From Affinundibacterium flavidum (lineage in GTDB: Bacteria > Pseudomonadota > Gammaproteobacteria > Burkholderiales > Burkholderiaceae_D), in contig NZ_JACOGA010000016.1 of assembly GCF_014284175.1 (NCBI RefSeq), positions 1 to 64,000 on the forward strand: a stretch of 64,000 bases of DNA, read 5' to 3'. Each line of letters opens with the position of its first letter. Position 1 is the first letter of the stretch. The notes below the pieces were generated by a model. That model worked only from the letters and a program-made list of their open reading frames with translations. It had not been told where the DNA came from and did not search any database. Position numbers and translations under genes: made by a program. This document shows, one piece after another, positions 26,114 through 35,529 of this stretch.

Positions 26114-26149
26114 TGAAAAAATGGGAGTCACGACTTGACCCCATTTTTC
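26114..26149. terminator. Hairpin, possibly a bidirectional terminator
   Basis: AAAAATGGG and CCCATTTTT flank a loop holding AGTCACGACTTGACC. It lies 20 bp 3' of the M28 peptidase stop. Read on the minus strand it contains GGGGTCAAGTCGTGAC, so it may also be a family D repeat. Confidence 0.55.
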
Positions 26150-26169
26150 ATAGCCTTGTTAGCATCAAG

Positions 26170-27168
26170 TTAGGAAAAATGCTGTGTGATCGCATATATT
26201 CCTTGCACCACTTGTGCCATGCGGCGGTAGTCGAGTTTTTCAAAGGTATCGGTCATCCTGTGATAGTGGGGGTTGCGAAAAAAAGCGGTGTCTGAGACCA
26301 TCAATGCTGGGTAGCCTTCATTCCAGAAATTCAAGTGATCTGAAAGAGCGATACCCTGCAAATTCGCTGGCGCGTTGCAGGAGACGACCGGTAGATTGCT
26401 AACGCCGCGCATGAGTGCTTTGGCGCGGCGGATTGCGCCAAAATTACTTAAATTGCCGACCAGAGTAATAAAGTTGCCGCGATCCCCATACAGAGCGGAC
26501 ATACCCGGCGCGGGATAGTCTTGGCTGTTAGCCTTATCGGCAAAATAGCCTATCATTTCTATCGACAACATCAATTGAACTTCATGTCCTGATTCCTTGA
26601 GTGAGCGTGCATGTCGAAAGCTGCCCATTTCTTCGGTGCCAAAATGGGGATCTTCTTCCAGCGTGTAGGCCACCAGTTCTATCGATCGGGATTGCTGTTT
26701 TTTGCTCAGCAGTCGCGCTAGTTCAAGCAAGCCCGCCACACCACTGGCATTGTCGTCAGCGCCAGGTGTCGCCATTCCTTTTGGTTTCCAGTTGCGAAGC
26801 GATTGAGCGTCTGAGTCGTAATGCGCTCCGATGACTAATAACGGCCCTGTGGAAGGCCCAAATCGCGCTATGAAGTTTTTGTATGTCTTGCCCTTGACCT
26901 TGACTTCTTGCACTTCAACTGGCGCACCCATTGCTTTCAACTCGTCGAAAACGTATTGGCCCGCCTTTTCGAGATTTGAAAAACTGCTCGAACTACGCGG
27001 GTGAACGTCCGTCGAAAGGTATTTCACATGAGCTTTCAGTTTAATTAAATCGATCTCCTCGGGCGTTGAAGGAATCGGTGTCACGAAGGGCTGTGTTACG
27101 ATGGAGATGACAAGGGCAGCAAGTAAAACAATCGTGGTGATTGTGATGTAGAGGGTCTTCAGACGCAT
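26170..27168 (-). CDS. M28-family metallopeptidase, membrane-anchored or exported
   Basis: About 332 residues from the ATG at 27168 (MRLKTLYITITTIVLLAAL), which places a hydrophobic anchor at the N-terminus; a longer frame starting with GTG at 27243 is less likely. The M28 zinc ligands are visible: VIGAHYDSDAQS, PGADDNASGVAG, the Glu pair in TLEEDPHFGTEEMGS, and a later Asp/His (SIEMIGY, FFRNPHYHRMTDT). Members cleave N-terminal residues from peptides in the periplasm. It is monocistronic, converging on the tyrosinase operon. Confidence 0.88.
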   Translation of the reverse strand: MRLKTLYITITTIVLLAALVISIVTQPFVTPIPSTPEEIDLIKLKAHVKYLSTDVHPRSSSSFSNLEKAGQYVFDELKAMGAPVEVQEVKVKGKTYKNFIARFGPSTGPLLVIGAHYDSDAQSLRNWKPKGMATPGADDNASGVAGLLELARLLSKKQQSRSIELVAYTLEEDPHFGTEEMGSFRHARSLKESGHEVQLMLSIEMIGYFADKANSQDYPAPGMSALYGDRGNFITLVGNLSNFGAIRRAKALMRGVSNLPVVSCNAPANLQGIALSDHLNFWNEGYPALMVSDTAFFRNPHYHRMTDTFEKLDYRRMAQVVQGIYAITQHFS

Positions 27169-27430
27169 AGTAAATTTAGGATAATTGGTTTTCGGGTAAA
27201 AACTGTTGAAAAAATCTAGGTTAAACCAATAAAACATTGTCACTTAACGGTGTGTTTAGGAATTGTTTGAAAAAAGGAACTTTATGCGTCACACAATTCC
27301 CTTGAACAATGAACTTTTCTTCGGTTCAGCCCAACAAGGATTCTCTGCTTCAAAGCCACACTGGCACTGCGGTTTCAATTTGCAAAAAATAAGCTAACTT
27401 GAGAAGCTTCATTCGAATTTGCCTTAGATT

Positions 27431-28129
27431 TCATTTCGCTCCTCCCAACAAGAATTGGCTCAAATTCACCCAGAATTCGGGCTTTTGGAAGCATAGAAAA
27501 AACGCCAATATTTGTCCAGCGACGAGAGAGGGCAAACCGATGGAATAGACGCGATGAACAGAATGGATGACGATGTGATCACGAATCATCGCCAAGACTA
27601 TTAATGCGTCAACAAAAAAGTAAAACCACCAGCTAGGTACAATGAAATGCAATCTGGCGAAGGCTGCGCTGGTTAAGCAACATGTGGCGATGAGCAAAAG
27701 CCGCTTATGATATTCCGGTCTACTTCGCCACCACATTGCTAAACCAAATGCGATTGAAAAGCTAAGCATATCGTTGAGCGAGATACTAAAAAACACTGGA
27801 TTGGTGCTGTGACCTTGACTGAGATGCCACTGATTCATTGCAATTTCGGTGGCAATCCCGAGTATTGGTAGTGAAATACCTAGTGCAAAACCGAATTGTC
27901 CCAATTGCCTGTGCAAGCGTAAATTCGCCCCTCTTACCAAACTCACTTGAACACAAAGTAGTAGCACCCATGCGACAGAAACTGCTGCATGGAGATACAA
28001 AATGAGAGGTGGACGAAGTGATGGATAAACCATTGTTTGGGCTAAATTCGGGCCAAAGGCAAATCCAATGATCGTCGCGATCAATAAAGACATGAACAAG
28101 TAAAAATAGGTGCTTAGTAGTTTCTTCAT
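27431..28129 (-). CDS. Polytopic membrane protein linked to LytS/LytT pair 2
   Basis: 232 residues with six to seven hydrophobic segments (for example YLFMSLLIATIIGFAFG and FYFFVDALIVLAMIR). No named family was recognised; the helix pattern with HxxxHRQLGQFGFALG is reminiscent of DUF2306-type proteins. The ATG at 28129 overlaps the response-regulator stop as ATGA, so it is the third gene of the sensor operon and may be its output or the sensed component. Confidence 0.7.
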   Translation of the reverse strand: MKKLLSTYFYLFMSLLIATIIGFAFGPNLAQTMVYPSLRPPLILYLHAAVSVAWVLLLCVQVSLVRGANLRLHRQLGQFGFALGISLPILGIATEIAMNQWHLSQGHSTNPVFFSISLNDMLSFSIAFGLAMWWRSRPEYHKRLLLIATCCLTSAAFARLHFIVPSWWFYFFVDALIVLAMIRDHIVIHSVHRVYSIGLPSLVAGQILAFFLCFQKPEFWVNLSQFLLGGAK

Positions 28130-28959
28130 TTCCAAATTCCCGTCGCCAATAAAGAAGAATTCTGTTTATCAAGGGCCTCTTTGACGGAGGCAATGTAGCG
28201 TTCGCTTATTTGGGTCTGATCACCGCAACGCATGACCATTTTGTAGTAATTGTCAGCAGCCACATAGATGCTGGCGATTTGATCCTTGCGAACAATAGTG
28301 CCGCGATGTATGCGCATAAAAATCTTCGGGTCTAAATGCTTTACAAGGCGGGTCATCGGAGCACGGTAGAGAATGGCGCGCGCGTCTGTGTGAAGTTGCA
28401 TGTAATTGCCTTGCGCTTCAATCCATAAAACATCGCTGAGAAAAACTGTTTCTATTTTTCCGATAGAGCGTACACAGACCTGTTGCCAATACTCTTGCGT
28501 CGGCTGTGTTTTGCTGTTTTCATCTTCAACATAGCGACGCAACGCTTTTCGATAGTCGGCTTTCTGCTGTAGTGAAAGCATACTTTCCGCACGCTCTAAA
28601 GCTTTGGCAAGGCGCGTATCGTTGAGTGGCTTCAATAGATAATCAAGTGCGTGTAATTCAAATGCTTCAATCGCATGTTCATTAAATACAGTGACAAAAA
28701 TAATTAACGGTGGTGCTTCTTGCGTTGATAATTCTCGCGCCAATTGCAGGCCAGTCTCCTCGGGCATCTGTATATCTAAAAAAATGACATCTATCTGTTC
28801 AGACGCCAGAATATTGCGTGCTTCGGCAACACTAGAAACCTGTGCCACTATTGACCAATTGCTGTGTTCATCAATGGCGCATTGTAGATTTTTTCTACCC
28901 AGTTCTTCATCATCAACAATTAAGGCGCGGGGAATAAAAGTGGGCAAATTTTGGTTCAT
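28126..28959 (-). CDS. LytTR-family response regulator, copy 2
   Basis: 277 residues. The receiver has DDE at 16-18, Asp62 in VIFLDIQMPEETG, and DYLLKPLNDTRL. The LytTR domain has VLWIEAQGNYMQLHT and FMRIHRGTIVRKDQI. It is very similar to the regulator at 20444, including the DNA-contacting stretch, so both may recognise related sites. Its start overlaps the kinase stop by four bases (ATGA). Confidence 0.92.
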   Translation of the reverse strand: MNQNLPTFIPRALIVDDEELGRKNLQCAIDEHSNWSIVAQVSSVAEARNILASEQIDVIFLDIQMPEETGLQLARELSTQEAPPLIIFVTVFNEHAIEAFELHALDYLLKPLNDTRLAKALERAESMLSLQQKADYRKALRRYVEDENSKTQPTQEYWQQVCVRSIGKIETVFLSDVLWIEAQGNYMQLHTDARAILYRAPMTRLVKHLDPKIFMRIHRGTIVRKDQIASIYVAADNYYKMVMRCGDQTQISERYIASVKEALDKQNSSLLATGIWK

Positions 28960-30122
28960 AGCATGTCGTCAGCTTGGTCGGGTCGATAGCTTGGTATGGT
29001 GATGACAACGCTAAAATCTTGTGCGCCTTCCTTAATGTGCATACTCGCTTTACCTTCGTACATCAACTCTAGGCGTAATCGTGTTTGTGATAAACCTAGG
29101 CCTAAACCTGGATTCTTTTTTGCCTTGCTTTGAATCTGATTGTTTATTTGAATAGTGATCTGACTTTGATCTTGATTCAAACTCAGTAGCACATCGATTT
29201 TGCTTTTGCCCTTATGGCAATCGAGATCATGGCGCAAGGCATTCTCTATTAATGGTTGCAGTAATAATGGTAGACAATCACCGTGCAAAATTGCAGGTAC
29301 ATCACCATGGATGGAAACCTCTAGTCGGCCACCATAGCGTAACTGTTGTAGCGCTAGATAGTCACGTATGAAGTCAAGTTCGTCTTTAAAGCTGCCCCAG
29401 TCTCTGTTGCTTGCCCTCAGTGCGTAACTCAATAAATCGCTTAGTTTTTGGATACCAACTAGTGCGACAGATTTCTCGTTTGTTCTTACTAACGCGCTGA
29501 TGGCATTCAGCGCATTGAAAATGAAATGTGGCTCTAGCTGTTGTTTTAAACTCTGTAGACGTTGTTGTTCAAGCGCGAGTTCGAGCTGAAGATAGGCGGT
29601 TTGTGTCTGCTGCAAAGTGGCATTGCGTGCTTGTCCGATATACCAAATGCGAATTGCGATAACCGCAGTAAAGGTACCGGTGAACCAGCAAAATTCTATA
29701 AACCAAGTAAAGCTATTATTGTGTATAAACTCTGACCAAAGACTGTCTAGCGTATGCGGGCCAGGCGTATTTAACCAAGTTGGGACAATAGTGCTATACA
29801 GTACGTGGAGTGGAAAAAAAGTGAGAACTAATAGCACATAGAGACGAATGACGTGGCCTGTAGTGGCAATTTTTTCTGGATTTTTTTGTAGAAAAATATA
29901 GAGGCCGGTACTGATGAAAAACAGCATTGTGAGTGCATTGACCCCAGTGAGCCATAGCCCTAAATACGGTAAATAACCACCGTGACGCAAGATGTCGTGG
30001 TAGCGCCCCGCCGAACCCAAGGTGCTGATTCCCAGCCATATCAATAAATTGACACCTACAACTTTCAGCAAAGGCGCGTCGATGCTAGTGGGTGTGCTGT
30101 TGGACAAGTGCGTAGTATTCAT
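28956..30122 (-). CDS. LytS/AlgZ-type membrane sensor histidine kinase, copy 2
   Basis: About 388 residues from the ATG at 30122 (MNTTHLSNSTPTS); earlier in-frame ATG codons at 30146 and 30182 only lengthen the cytosolic N-terminus. Four helices fill the first about 160 residues. The core has LEPHFIFNALNAISALVRTN, LIENALRHDLDCHK and NPGLGLGLSQTRLRLELMY, almost the same as the first kinase. The N-terminal membrane part differs far more than the core, so the copies probably sense different signals while sharing catalysis. Confidence 0.9.
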   Translation of the reverse strand: MNTTHLSNSTPTSIDAPLLKVVGVNLLIWLGISTLGSAGRYHDILRHGGYLPYLGLWLTGVNALTMLFFISTGLYIFLQKNPEKIATTGHVIRLYVLLVLTFFPLHVLYSTIVPTWLNTPGPHTLDSLWSEFIHNNSFTWFIEFCWFTGTFTAVIAIRIWYIGQARNATLQQTQTAYLQLELALEQQRLQSLKQQLEPHFIFNALNAISALVRTNEKSVALVGIQKLSDLLSYALRASNRDWGSFKDELDFIRDYLALQQLRYGGRLEVSIHGDVPAILHGDCLPLLLQPLIENALRHDLDCHKGKSKIDVLLSLNQDQSQITIQINNQIQSKAKKNPGLGLGLSQTRLRLELMYEGKASMHIKEGAQDFSVVITIPSYRPDQADDML

Positions 30123-30379
30123 GGCAGCGAGTGTACATGACGACATGGCCTGTGAAAACAATCTAGCTATACATTTTGTCACCTGCTTTTACAGTTTCGT
30201 CACTTACCCAATTTGAGAGGTGCAGAGGCGTGTTTGTGAAGTATGCGCGAAGTGTGACGCAGGTCTTACTATTGACATTTGATTAGATATTCACAAGTAG
30301 ACATTCACAGCACATAGGGAGCGCCCATTAAGGTCCGACCCCAGATTGGTATAGCAGCGGCGGAACGAAAACCGAATGA
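30123..30379. other. Promoter region of LytS copy 2; no gene
   Basis: 257 bp. A degenerate family A string (AAGGTCCGACCCCAGATT) occurs at 30330-30347. No gene or clear promoter box seen. Confidence 0.4.
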
Positions 30380-31672
30380 TCATCGCTCTTTACTTGTCGG
30401 ATGACTGGCATTGAGTTGTTGCAGTAACGGTATCGCGACATCATCTTTCGGGTTCAGCGCCAGCGCTTTTCGACAGTTGACGAGCGCCTCAGCCCAATTG
30501 CCTGCCGCTAGGTACGCTTCGGCCAGACGGACATGGGCTCTTGCCGATTGTGGGTAAGCTACCAGGTTCAAACGGAAAATGCCGATCGCGTCATCATAAC
30601 GCCGGCTGGCAACCAGTTTCTTACCCAAAGCCCGCAGCTCACTCTCATCGAAGTTATAACGCGTCGGCGCTGCAGATTTCAATGCGTGATATTGCTTTAT
30701 GGCCTGATCAAGGCTGCCGGAAAGGAGGGTGGCAGAAAGCGTATCGGCAATAGAAATGCGATGGTCATTCGCCGCCTTGACTGCTGGAATCCAAGAGAAC
30801 ATCGAAACACCGACTGTCCCGATGACAGTCAATCCTGCGGCAATCGCCAGGGTGGCTGCCATGAAGAGCTTGCGGCTGGTAGCGGCATTCTGTTTGGTGC
30901 GCAGATAGAGCTCAAGAACGATCAGGGGAACCAGGTAGCAACCGAAGGACCAGAAAATGACCACGGGACCATCAAAGTTGGCACCCATGCCGACCGGGCC
31001 TTGAGCAATAATCAGCCAGGCGAATAGTCCAATCCTGGTAAACCACTGCGCATTCGACACAAGATAAAGACGCAGCGCCCAAAGGCGATGGCTGGCAATG
31101 TCACGCCGCATCGCTGTGCGCAAGGAGAGCCAACCGAAGCCAAGGATAAACACAGCATTGAGCGTGATGGCCAGGTCGGCGATCAATGGTGCGGGTGTAC
31201 CGCGAATCCAGATCATGTACAGCCCTGTGATGCTCAGGCAGAGCACGGTTGCCATAAACAGGCGACCGTTCCAGCGGTGAAAAGTAGGCGCCGCTTTCCG
31301 TAACTGAGGGATGAGTTGTACCGCGCCGCCAAACGCGATGATGGCGGCAAGTAATGCATGTGCAGCAAACGCGAGATTGCCGACCGTATCGCCAGCCACG
31401 TAGCCCTTCGGTAACATTGGATTTTTGGTCCAGAGTTGAAAGTTGCCAGTCAACGTCGATGGTGCATAAAAGCCCAAGAGATAGGCCAGAAATACCCACT
31501 GGCCTATGATCGCTATGACAAACCACGCACGCGTCGCGATGCTAAAGAGTTTGTCTGCCAGCGCTCTGGATGCTGCCCCGCTTCCAGTAATCTTGGTGCG
31601 TCCAGGCATGCCTATTGCGCCTGTATCGCTGGCCGTTTTGCCTTGCGGCAGGTCGATGTGATTAATTGTCAT
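30380..31672 (-). CDS. DUF2306-type membrane protein with C-terminal TPR region
   Basis: About 430 residues from the ATG at 31672; GAGG eight bases upstream favours it over the ATG six bases earlier. Residues about 50-290 hold seven or so helices with HALLAAIIAFGGAVQLIPQL, FHRWNGRLFM and HRLWALRLYLVSNAQWFTRI, the DUF2306 pattern. The last about 110 residues contain TPR-like helices (ARAHVRLAEAYLAAGNWAEALVNCRKALALNP). Base composition is visibly richer in G+C than in the neighbours, which suggests separate acquisition. The function of DUF2306 proteins is unknown. Confidence 0.8.
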   Translation of the reverse strand: MTINHIDLPQGKTASDTGAIGMPGRTKITGSGAASRALADKLFSIATRAWFVIAIIGQWVFLAYLLGFYAPSTLTGNFQLWTKNPMLPKGYVAGDTVGNLAFAAHALLAAIIAFGGAVQLIPQLRKAAPTFHRWNGRLFMATVLCLSITGLYMIWIRGTPAPLIADLAITLNAVFILGFGWLSLRTAMRRDIASHRLWALRLYLVSNAQWFTRIGLFAWLIIAQGPVGMGANFDGPVVIFWSFGCYLVPLIVLELYLRTKQNAATSRKLFMAATLAIAAGLTVIGTVGVSMFSWIPAVKAANDHRISIADTLSATLLSGSLDQAIKQYHALKSAAPTRYNFDESELRALGKKLVASRRYDDAIGIFRLNLVAYPQSARAHVRLAEAYLAAGNWAEALVNCRKALALNPKDDVAIPLLQQLNASHPTSKER

Positions 31673-32165
31673 TTCCATTCCTCAACTGGTTTGCGCTTGT
31701 CAGGTAGCACTTTGCGCATTGCCATGAGCCTCTGCCAGTGAATTGCGATGACCCACGTTACAATCTCGATGAATGACGGTCTATGGCGATGGCTTACAAG
31801 AAGGCCGTAGGCTGTGCCGGCTGAACCGCTAGGTGCTCCGTCGCAGCAAACCAAGCTTTGGTCGGGTCACCAGCGTGGTGAATCCATGGCTGTGCACCAA
31901 GGTGAGGGGGAGAGTATGAGTAAGGCGGCGATGGACGATAGTAATCAAAAGGGTCTTTCCGTTTTTGAGATACAAAAACTCACCCTTACAATCGCCAGAT
32001 GTTTTCGAGGAAAATGTTGTGCATCATTTTGTCGCATCAATTCATTGAGACGTTAATTGGCCGTTTCCCGCGTTCAAATCTCAGACTCTCATAGGATTGA
32101 ACTTCCAATCCCTCATTTCCTACCTTGCACCCCACTCCACGAAATCAGCAAACTGCAATGAAGAC
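31673..32165. other. Intergenic region with one doubtful small ORF
   Basis: About 490 bp between divergent genes. The only candidate is the 46-codon frame at 31916. Other open frames here are shadows of the GC-rich neighbour. Confidence 0.45.
31916..32056 (+). CDS. Doubtful small ORF, 46 residues
   Basis: ATG at 31916 preceded by GAGGGGGAGAGT, a good ribosome-binding site, and a frame of 46 codons beginning MSKAAMDDSNQKGLSVFEI. It could be the remaining N-terminus of a small regulator. No family recognised. Confidence 0.25.
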   Translation: MSKAAMDDSNQKGLSVFEIQKLTLTIARCFRGKCCASFCRINSLRR

Positions 32166-32193
32166 TTGACTCCTGTATTTATCTGTATATACT
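32166..32193 (+). promoter_or_regulatory. Promoter of the GntR-ABC operon with overlapping palindrome
   Basis: TTGACT (32166-32171), a 16-base spacer and TATACT (32188-32193) form a good sigma-70 promoter 53 bases before the GntR start. The palindrome GTATATAC (32185-32192) overlaps the -10 box and is a candidate autorepression operator for the YtrA-type regulator encoded next. Confidence 0.65.
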
Positions 32194-32245
32194 TAATATG
32201 CTCAGTTAAGCACGGAACTTCAGGAACTTCAAAAGGCTTCAGACA

Positions 32246-32701
32246 ATGACCACAGATAAACTTTTTCTCTCCAATCACGATAGTACGCCGATGTACGAAC
32301 AGATCATGGAGCAGATTACCACCAAGGTAATGGCTGGTGATTGGCGCCCGGGTCAATCCCTGCCTTCGATACGTGAATTAGCTAGCGCGAGTAGCGTGAG
32401 TGTGATCACCGTTAAACGCGCCTATCTCGAATTAGAACGCGCGGGCGTGATCGTCACTCGGCAAGGCAAAGGTTCCTTCGTTGCCGAGACTCAGGATCTG
32501 GCCAAACAACTTGTTCGGGACGAATTCGATGCGCATCTAATGGGCATGGTGGGCGCCGCGCACAAATTGGGTATGGATGGGAAGGAGGTGGTCGAGCATG
32601 TTAGTGCCGCTATGGTAGCGACCGCCCCCGACGTTTCCAACAGCAAAGCCATCAATGCAAAAACCAGCACAAACTCTTCTTTGACAAGGATCATCAAATG
32701 A
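32246..32701 (+). CDS. GntR-family regulator, YtrA subfamily
   Basis: 151 residues. The winged helix spans about 10-80 (PMYEQIMEQITTKVMAGDW, LPSIRELASASSVSVITVKR, TRQGKGSFVA) and there is only a short tail instead of a ligand-binding domain, as in the YtrA subfamily, which usually represses linked ABC-transporter operons. The stop overlaps the ATPase start (ATGA). The palindrome in the promoter supports self-control. Confidence 0.9.
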   Translation: MTTDKLFLSNHDSTPMYEQIMEQITTKVMAGDWRPGQSLPSIRELASASSVSVITVKRAYLELERAGVIVTRQGKGSFVAETQDLAKQLVRDEFDAHLMGMVGAAHKLGMDGKEVVEHVSAAMVATAPDVSNSKAINAKTSTNSSLTRIIK

Positions 32702-33591
32702 ATTTGCAAACCGATGTTGCCATTTCATTGCGCGCCGTGCAGAAAACTTACGCGGACTTTGTGCTGCACCCACTAGATTTAGAATTGCCTACTGGGCAGA
32801 TTATGGGCTTGGTTGGAGCCAATGGCGCAGGTAAATCCACCATTATGCGTATCCTCATGGGCTTGATTCGTGCCGATGCAGGCGAAGTCGACGTCTGTGG
32901 TCATCGATTACCAGAGGCGCAGGTGGCAGCGAAACGGGATGTCGGTTATGCCTCTGAAGACATGCGCTTATACAAAACGCAGACACTGCGTTGGCATATG
33001 GATTTTATCCAGGGGATTTTCCCCGAGTGGGATGAAACTTACGCAGCGCAATTGCTCAAGCGTTTTGATCTGAAATCGCAACAGAAGTTAGGTGGTTTTT
33101 CGCACGGACAAAGGGTGAAAGCCGCCTTGCTGTTGATTCTTGCGCGCCGTCCGAAACTGTTGCTACTCGATGAACCAACCACAGGTTTAGATCCGGTCGC
33201 GCGGGCTGAAGTGCTTGAGGCTTTGGCGGATGTGTTGCGGGACGAATCGCGCAGTGTTCTCTTCTCATCGCATAACACGGTCGATGTGGAACAGCTTTCC
33301 GATTCCATCAGTTTTATCCACAAAGGCAAGCTCGTGGCATCCGAAGATAAGGAAACTTTCTTATCCAGTTGGCGCCGCATTATTTGCCACGGACCTTGGC
33401 AAGATGAGCTCAAAGACATACCCGAAGTGATCAGTGCGCGCAATAACGGCTCCATCATTGAACTCAAGGTGCGCAACGCAGGGGATGTTTTTGAGACGCG
33501 CCTTGCACAGATGAACCTGACGGTGAACACGGTAGAACCCATGAACCTAGAAGACATTTTCGTGACGAGCGTTCGCGCGGGAGACAAATGA
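32698..33591 (+). CDS. ABC transporter ATP-binding protein
   Basis: 297 residues. Walker A is GANGAGKSTI, the signature is FSHGQRVKAAL (SHGQ in place of SGGQ), Walker B is LLLLDEPTTGLDP, and the H-loop His is in SSHNTVDVEQL. A C-terminal extension of about 70 residues is typical of the YtrB-like export ATPases. Powers the permease encoded next; the substrate is unknown. Overlaps both neighbours by four bases. Confidence 0.92.
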   Translation: MNLQTDVAISLRAVQKTYADFVLHPLDLELPTGQIMGLVGANGAGKSTIMRILMGLIRADAGEVDVCGHRLPEAQVAAKRDVGYASEDMRLYKTQTLRWHMDFIQGIFPEWDETYAAQLLKRFDLKSQQKLGGFSHGQRVKAALLLILARRPKLLLLDEPTTGLDPVARAEVLEALADVLRDESRSVLFSSHNTVDVEQLSDSISFIHKGKLVASEDKETFLSSWRRIICHGPWQDELKDIPEVISARNNGSIIELKVRNAGDVFETRLAQMNLTVNTVEPMNLEDIFVTSVRAGDK

Positions 33592-34301
33592 TGAGCACAC
33601 TACCTCAAAACAACGCGAGTGAAACGCAACAAACAAGACACATGATCAAAAGGCTCATTCTGAAAGAGTTTCACATGTATCAAAAACAATTTGCGGCTTA
33701 CGTGATCGGGCTACTCATTGGTTTGACCCTGATCGGCATGGCGAAGACGTGGGCGTTTTATGCTGGCGGCATGATCTTGCTCGTGCTCTTGATTTGTGTC
33801 GGTGGGTTTGCGATTCAGACCTCACTTCTGAATGAACGCAGGGAACACACTTTGACTTTCATGATGAGTCTGCCGATGACGCCGATGACTTTTTTTTGGA
33901 GCAAAGTTTTAGCTAATCTGGTGCTTTATCTTGTACCTTTCTTGATCGTGGTGGCGGGGACCGCGTTCTTGGTTCTGTTTACGCCTTTGCCAGACGGTAT
34001 TTTGATTTGGTCATTCTTGATCTACGGGTTTCTGGCAACGAATTTTTTCATCTCGCTGAGTGCGGCTTTGGTGCTGGAGTCAGAGGGTTGGAATATCTTC
34101 GTTCAAATTGCGGTATCGACTTTCGTCGGCCCATTTATGGTCGTCCTCGGCACCATTGACGCCATCGGTAAGAAAATTGAAACCAACGACATCGTTTTGA
34201 GTCAAGAAGCTTTGAGCATTTTTGCTTTGGAGTTGGCAGTAATATTGTTGTCACTTGCTTTTGCCCGTGCCGTGTATCGCCGCAAGGATTCTTTTCTATG
34301 A
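33588..34301 (+). CDS. ABC-2 type membrane permease
   Basis: 237 residues with six hydrophobic segments after a short soluble N-terminus (RLILKEFHMYQKQFAAYVIG). The pattern with LLNERREHTLTFMMSLPMTP is typical of ABC-2 permeases that pair with a separate ATPase. Starts ATGATG, overlapping the ATPase stop. Confidence 0.85.
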   Translation: MMSTLPQNNASETQQTRHMIKRLILKEFHMYQKQFAAYVIGLLIGLTLIGMAKTWAFYAGGMILLVLLICVGGFAIQTSLLNERREHTLTFMMSLPMTPMTFFWSKVLANLVLYLVPFLIVVAGTAFLVLFTPLPDGILIWSFLIYGFLATNFFISLSAALVLESEGWNIFVQIAVSTFVGPFMVVLGTIDAIGKKIETNDIVLSQEALSIFALELAVILLSLAFARAVYRRKDSFL

Positions 34302-35494
34302 ACGCCCCAGCGCAGATGCCAGAAGCGAATGAGCGCTTTCACTACATGGACAATCTGCGCGCCCTGGCGATGCTGACGGGTGTGGTGTTTCATACCGCAC
34401 TCGCCTATAGCGTTTTGGCACATCCATTTTGGCCCACTGCTGACAGGGGACAATCGCTTATCGTAGACGCGTTTGCCTGGTTCTTTCATCTATTTCGCAT
34501 GCCCTTGTTCTTTGTGGTGGCGGGTTTCTTTGCCGCTTTGCTCGTGCAAAAGCGGGGCATGGGCGGCATGCTTAAAAACCGCTTCATGCGCATCATCTTG
34601 CCCTTGCTTGTGTTCTGGCCGCTTGTCTATTTCTCGATGGGCTGGCTCATTCGTCTGGCGATTACGGATGTAGAGAATTTATCTCCTTTACTTCAAGTGA
34701 TTAAGCCGTGGCTGGACAATCCCCAAGCACCCACGGCACCACCCACGCTCGCGCACCTATGGTTTTTACCCTATGTGATGTGCTTTTGCATTTTGGTTTG
34801 GGTGGCTTCAACATTGGAATGGAATGAACATCTTAGCTGGCTAGATAGTTGGCTAGATGCGTTGACGCCAATGAAGAAGGTCTGCCTTGTACCGCTGGCC
34901 CTGATGCCAGCACTGTTTGCCGTACCAGCGCCTTTTCCAGCACCGGAAAGCTTCTTCCCGCAATGGTGGGCGCTGCTCTTTTACGGAGCGTATTTCCTGA
35001 TCGGATTTCGTCTATTTCATCAAGCTCGTTGGATAGATCAACTAAGCCTGTTCGCGCCTAGATTGCTGCTGTTATCGTTATTGGCGTATGCGCTGTTTCT
35101 TTACCTTCTGCGAATCAATGGGGCGATCAAACCTGATCTATCCTTACAAGCGATTCTGGTGCTTTTACAAGCCTATACTGGGTATTGGATGACGCTTGTG
35201 TGCATTATCTTTGGTCGACGCTGGCTCGATGCGCATCATGGCTTTCTGCGCTATATCGCTGATGCTTCTTACTGGGTATATCTGATTCACTTACCATTGA
35301 TCTTTGCCATCCAAATTCCATTAATGGACGTGAACTTACATTGGAGTGTGAAACTAAGCCTTTCACTATGTGCGACCTTGAGCATCGCATTTCTTACTTA
35401 TCACCTGTTCGTACGTGGGCGCCTGTTGGGGAAATTTTTAAACGGCAATAATTCAGACACTAAGACCTCATGCGCTAAGACCTCTGCATCATAG
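34298..35494 (+). CDS. Acyltransferase 3 family membrane protein (OpgC-like)
   Basis: 398 residues with about ten helices. The N-terminus has RFHYMDNLRALAMLTGVVFH, the acyltransferase 3 start with its conserved His, and FRMPLFFVVAGFFAA. The layout resembles OpgC/MdoC, which succinylates periplasmic glucans, but the substrate here is unknown. It overlaps the permease by four bases, so one regulator controls an exporter and an envelope-modifying enzyme. Confidence 0.85.
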   Translation: MNAPAQMPEANERFHYMDNLRALAMLTGVVFHTALAYSVLAHPFWPTADRGQSLIVDAFAWFFHLFRMPLFFVVAGFFAALLVQKRGMGGMLKNRFMRIILPLLVFWPLVYFSMGWLIRLAITDVENLSPLLQVIKPWLDNPQAPTAPPTLAHLWFLPYVMCFCILVWVASTLEWNEHLSWLDSWLDALTPMKKVCLVPLALMPALFAVPAPFPAPESFFPQWWALLFYGAYFLIGFRLFHQARWIDQLSLFAPRLLLLSLLAYALFLYLLRINGAIKPDLSLQAILVLLQAYTGYWMTLVCIIFGRRWLDAHHGFLRYIADASYWVYLIHLPLIFAIQIPLMDVNLHWSVKLSLSLCATLSIAFLTYHLFVRGRLLGKFLNGNNSDTKTSCAKTSAS

Positions 35495-35529
35495 CTTTGC
35501 ATCACGCACAGTCGCTCGCAAAGACATGG

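Larger units (their letters stand above)
25810..26169. other. Gap with DUF4253 remnant and a hairpin
   Basis: 360 bp between convergent genes. It holds a 3' fragment of DUF4253 (25955-26052) and a stem-loop at 26114-26149. No complete gene. Confidence 0.6.

Noticed and set aside
30533..31027. Long plus-strand ORF inside the DUF2306/TPR gene
   Set aside because: Antisense shadow in a G+C-rich gene; the minus-strand protein has clear family features.
33039..33587. 182-codon antisense ORF in the ABC ATPase gene
   Set aside because: Shadow of a gene with all ATPase motifs.
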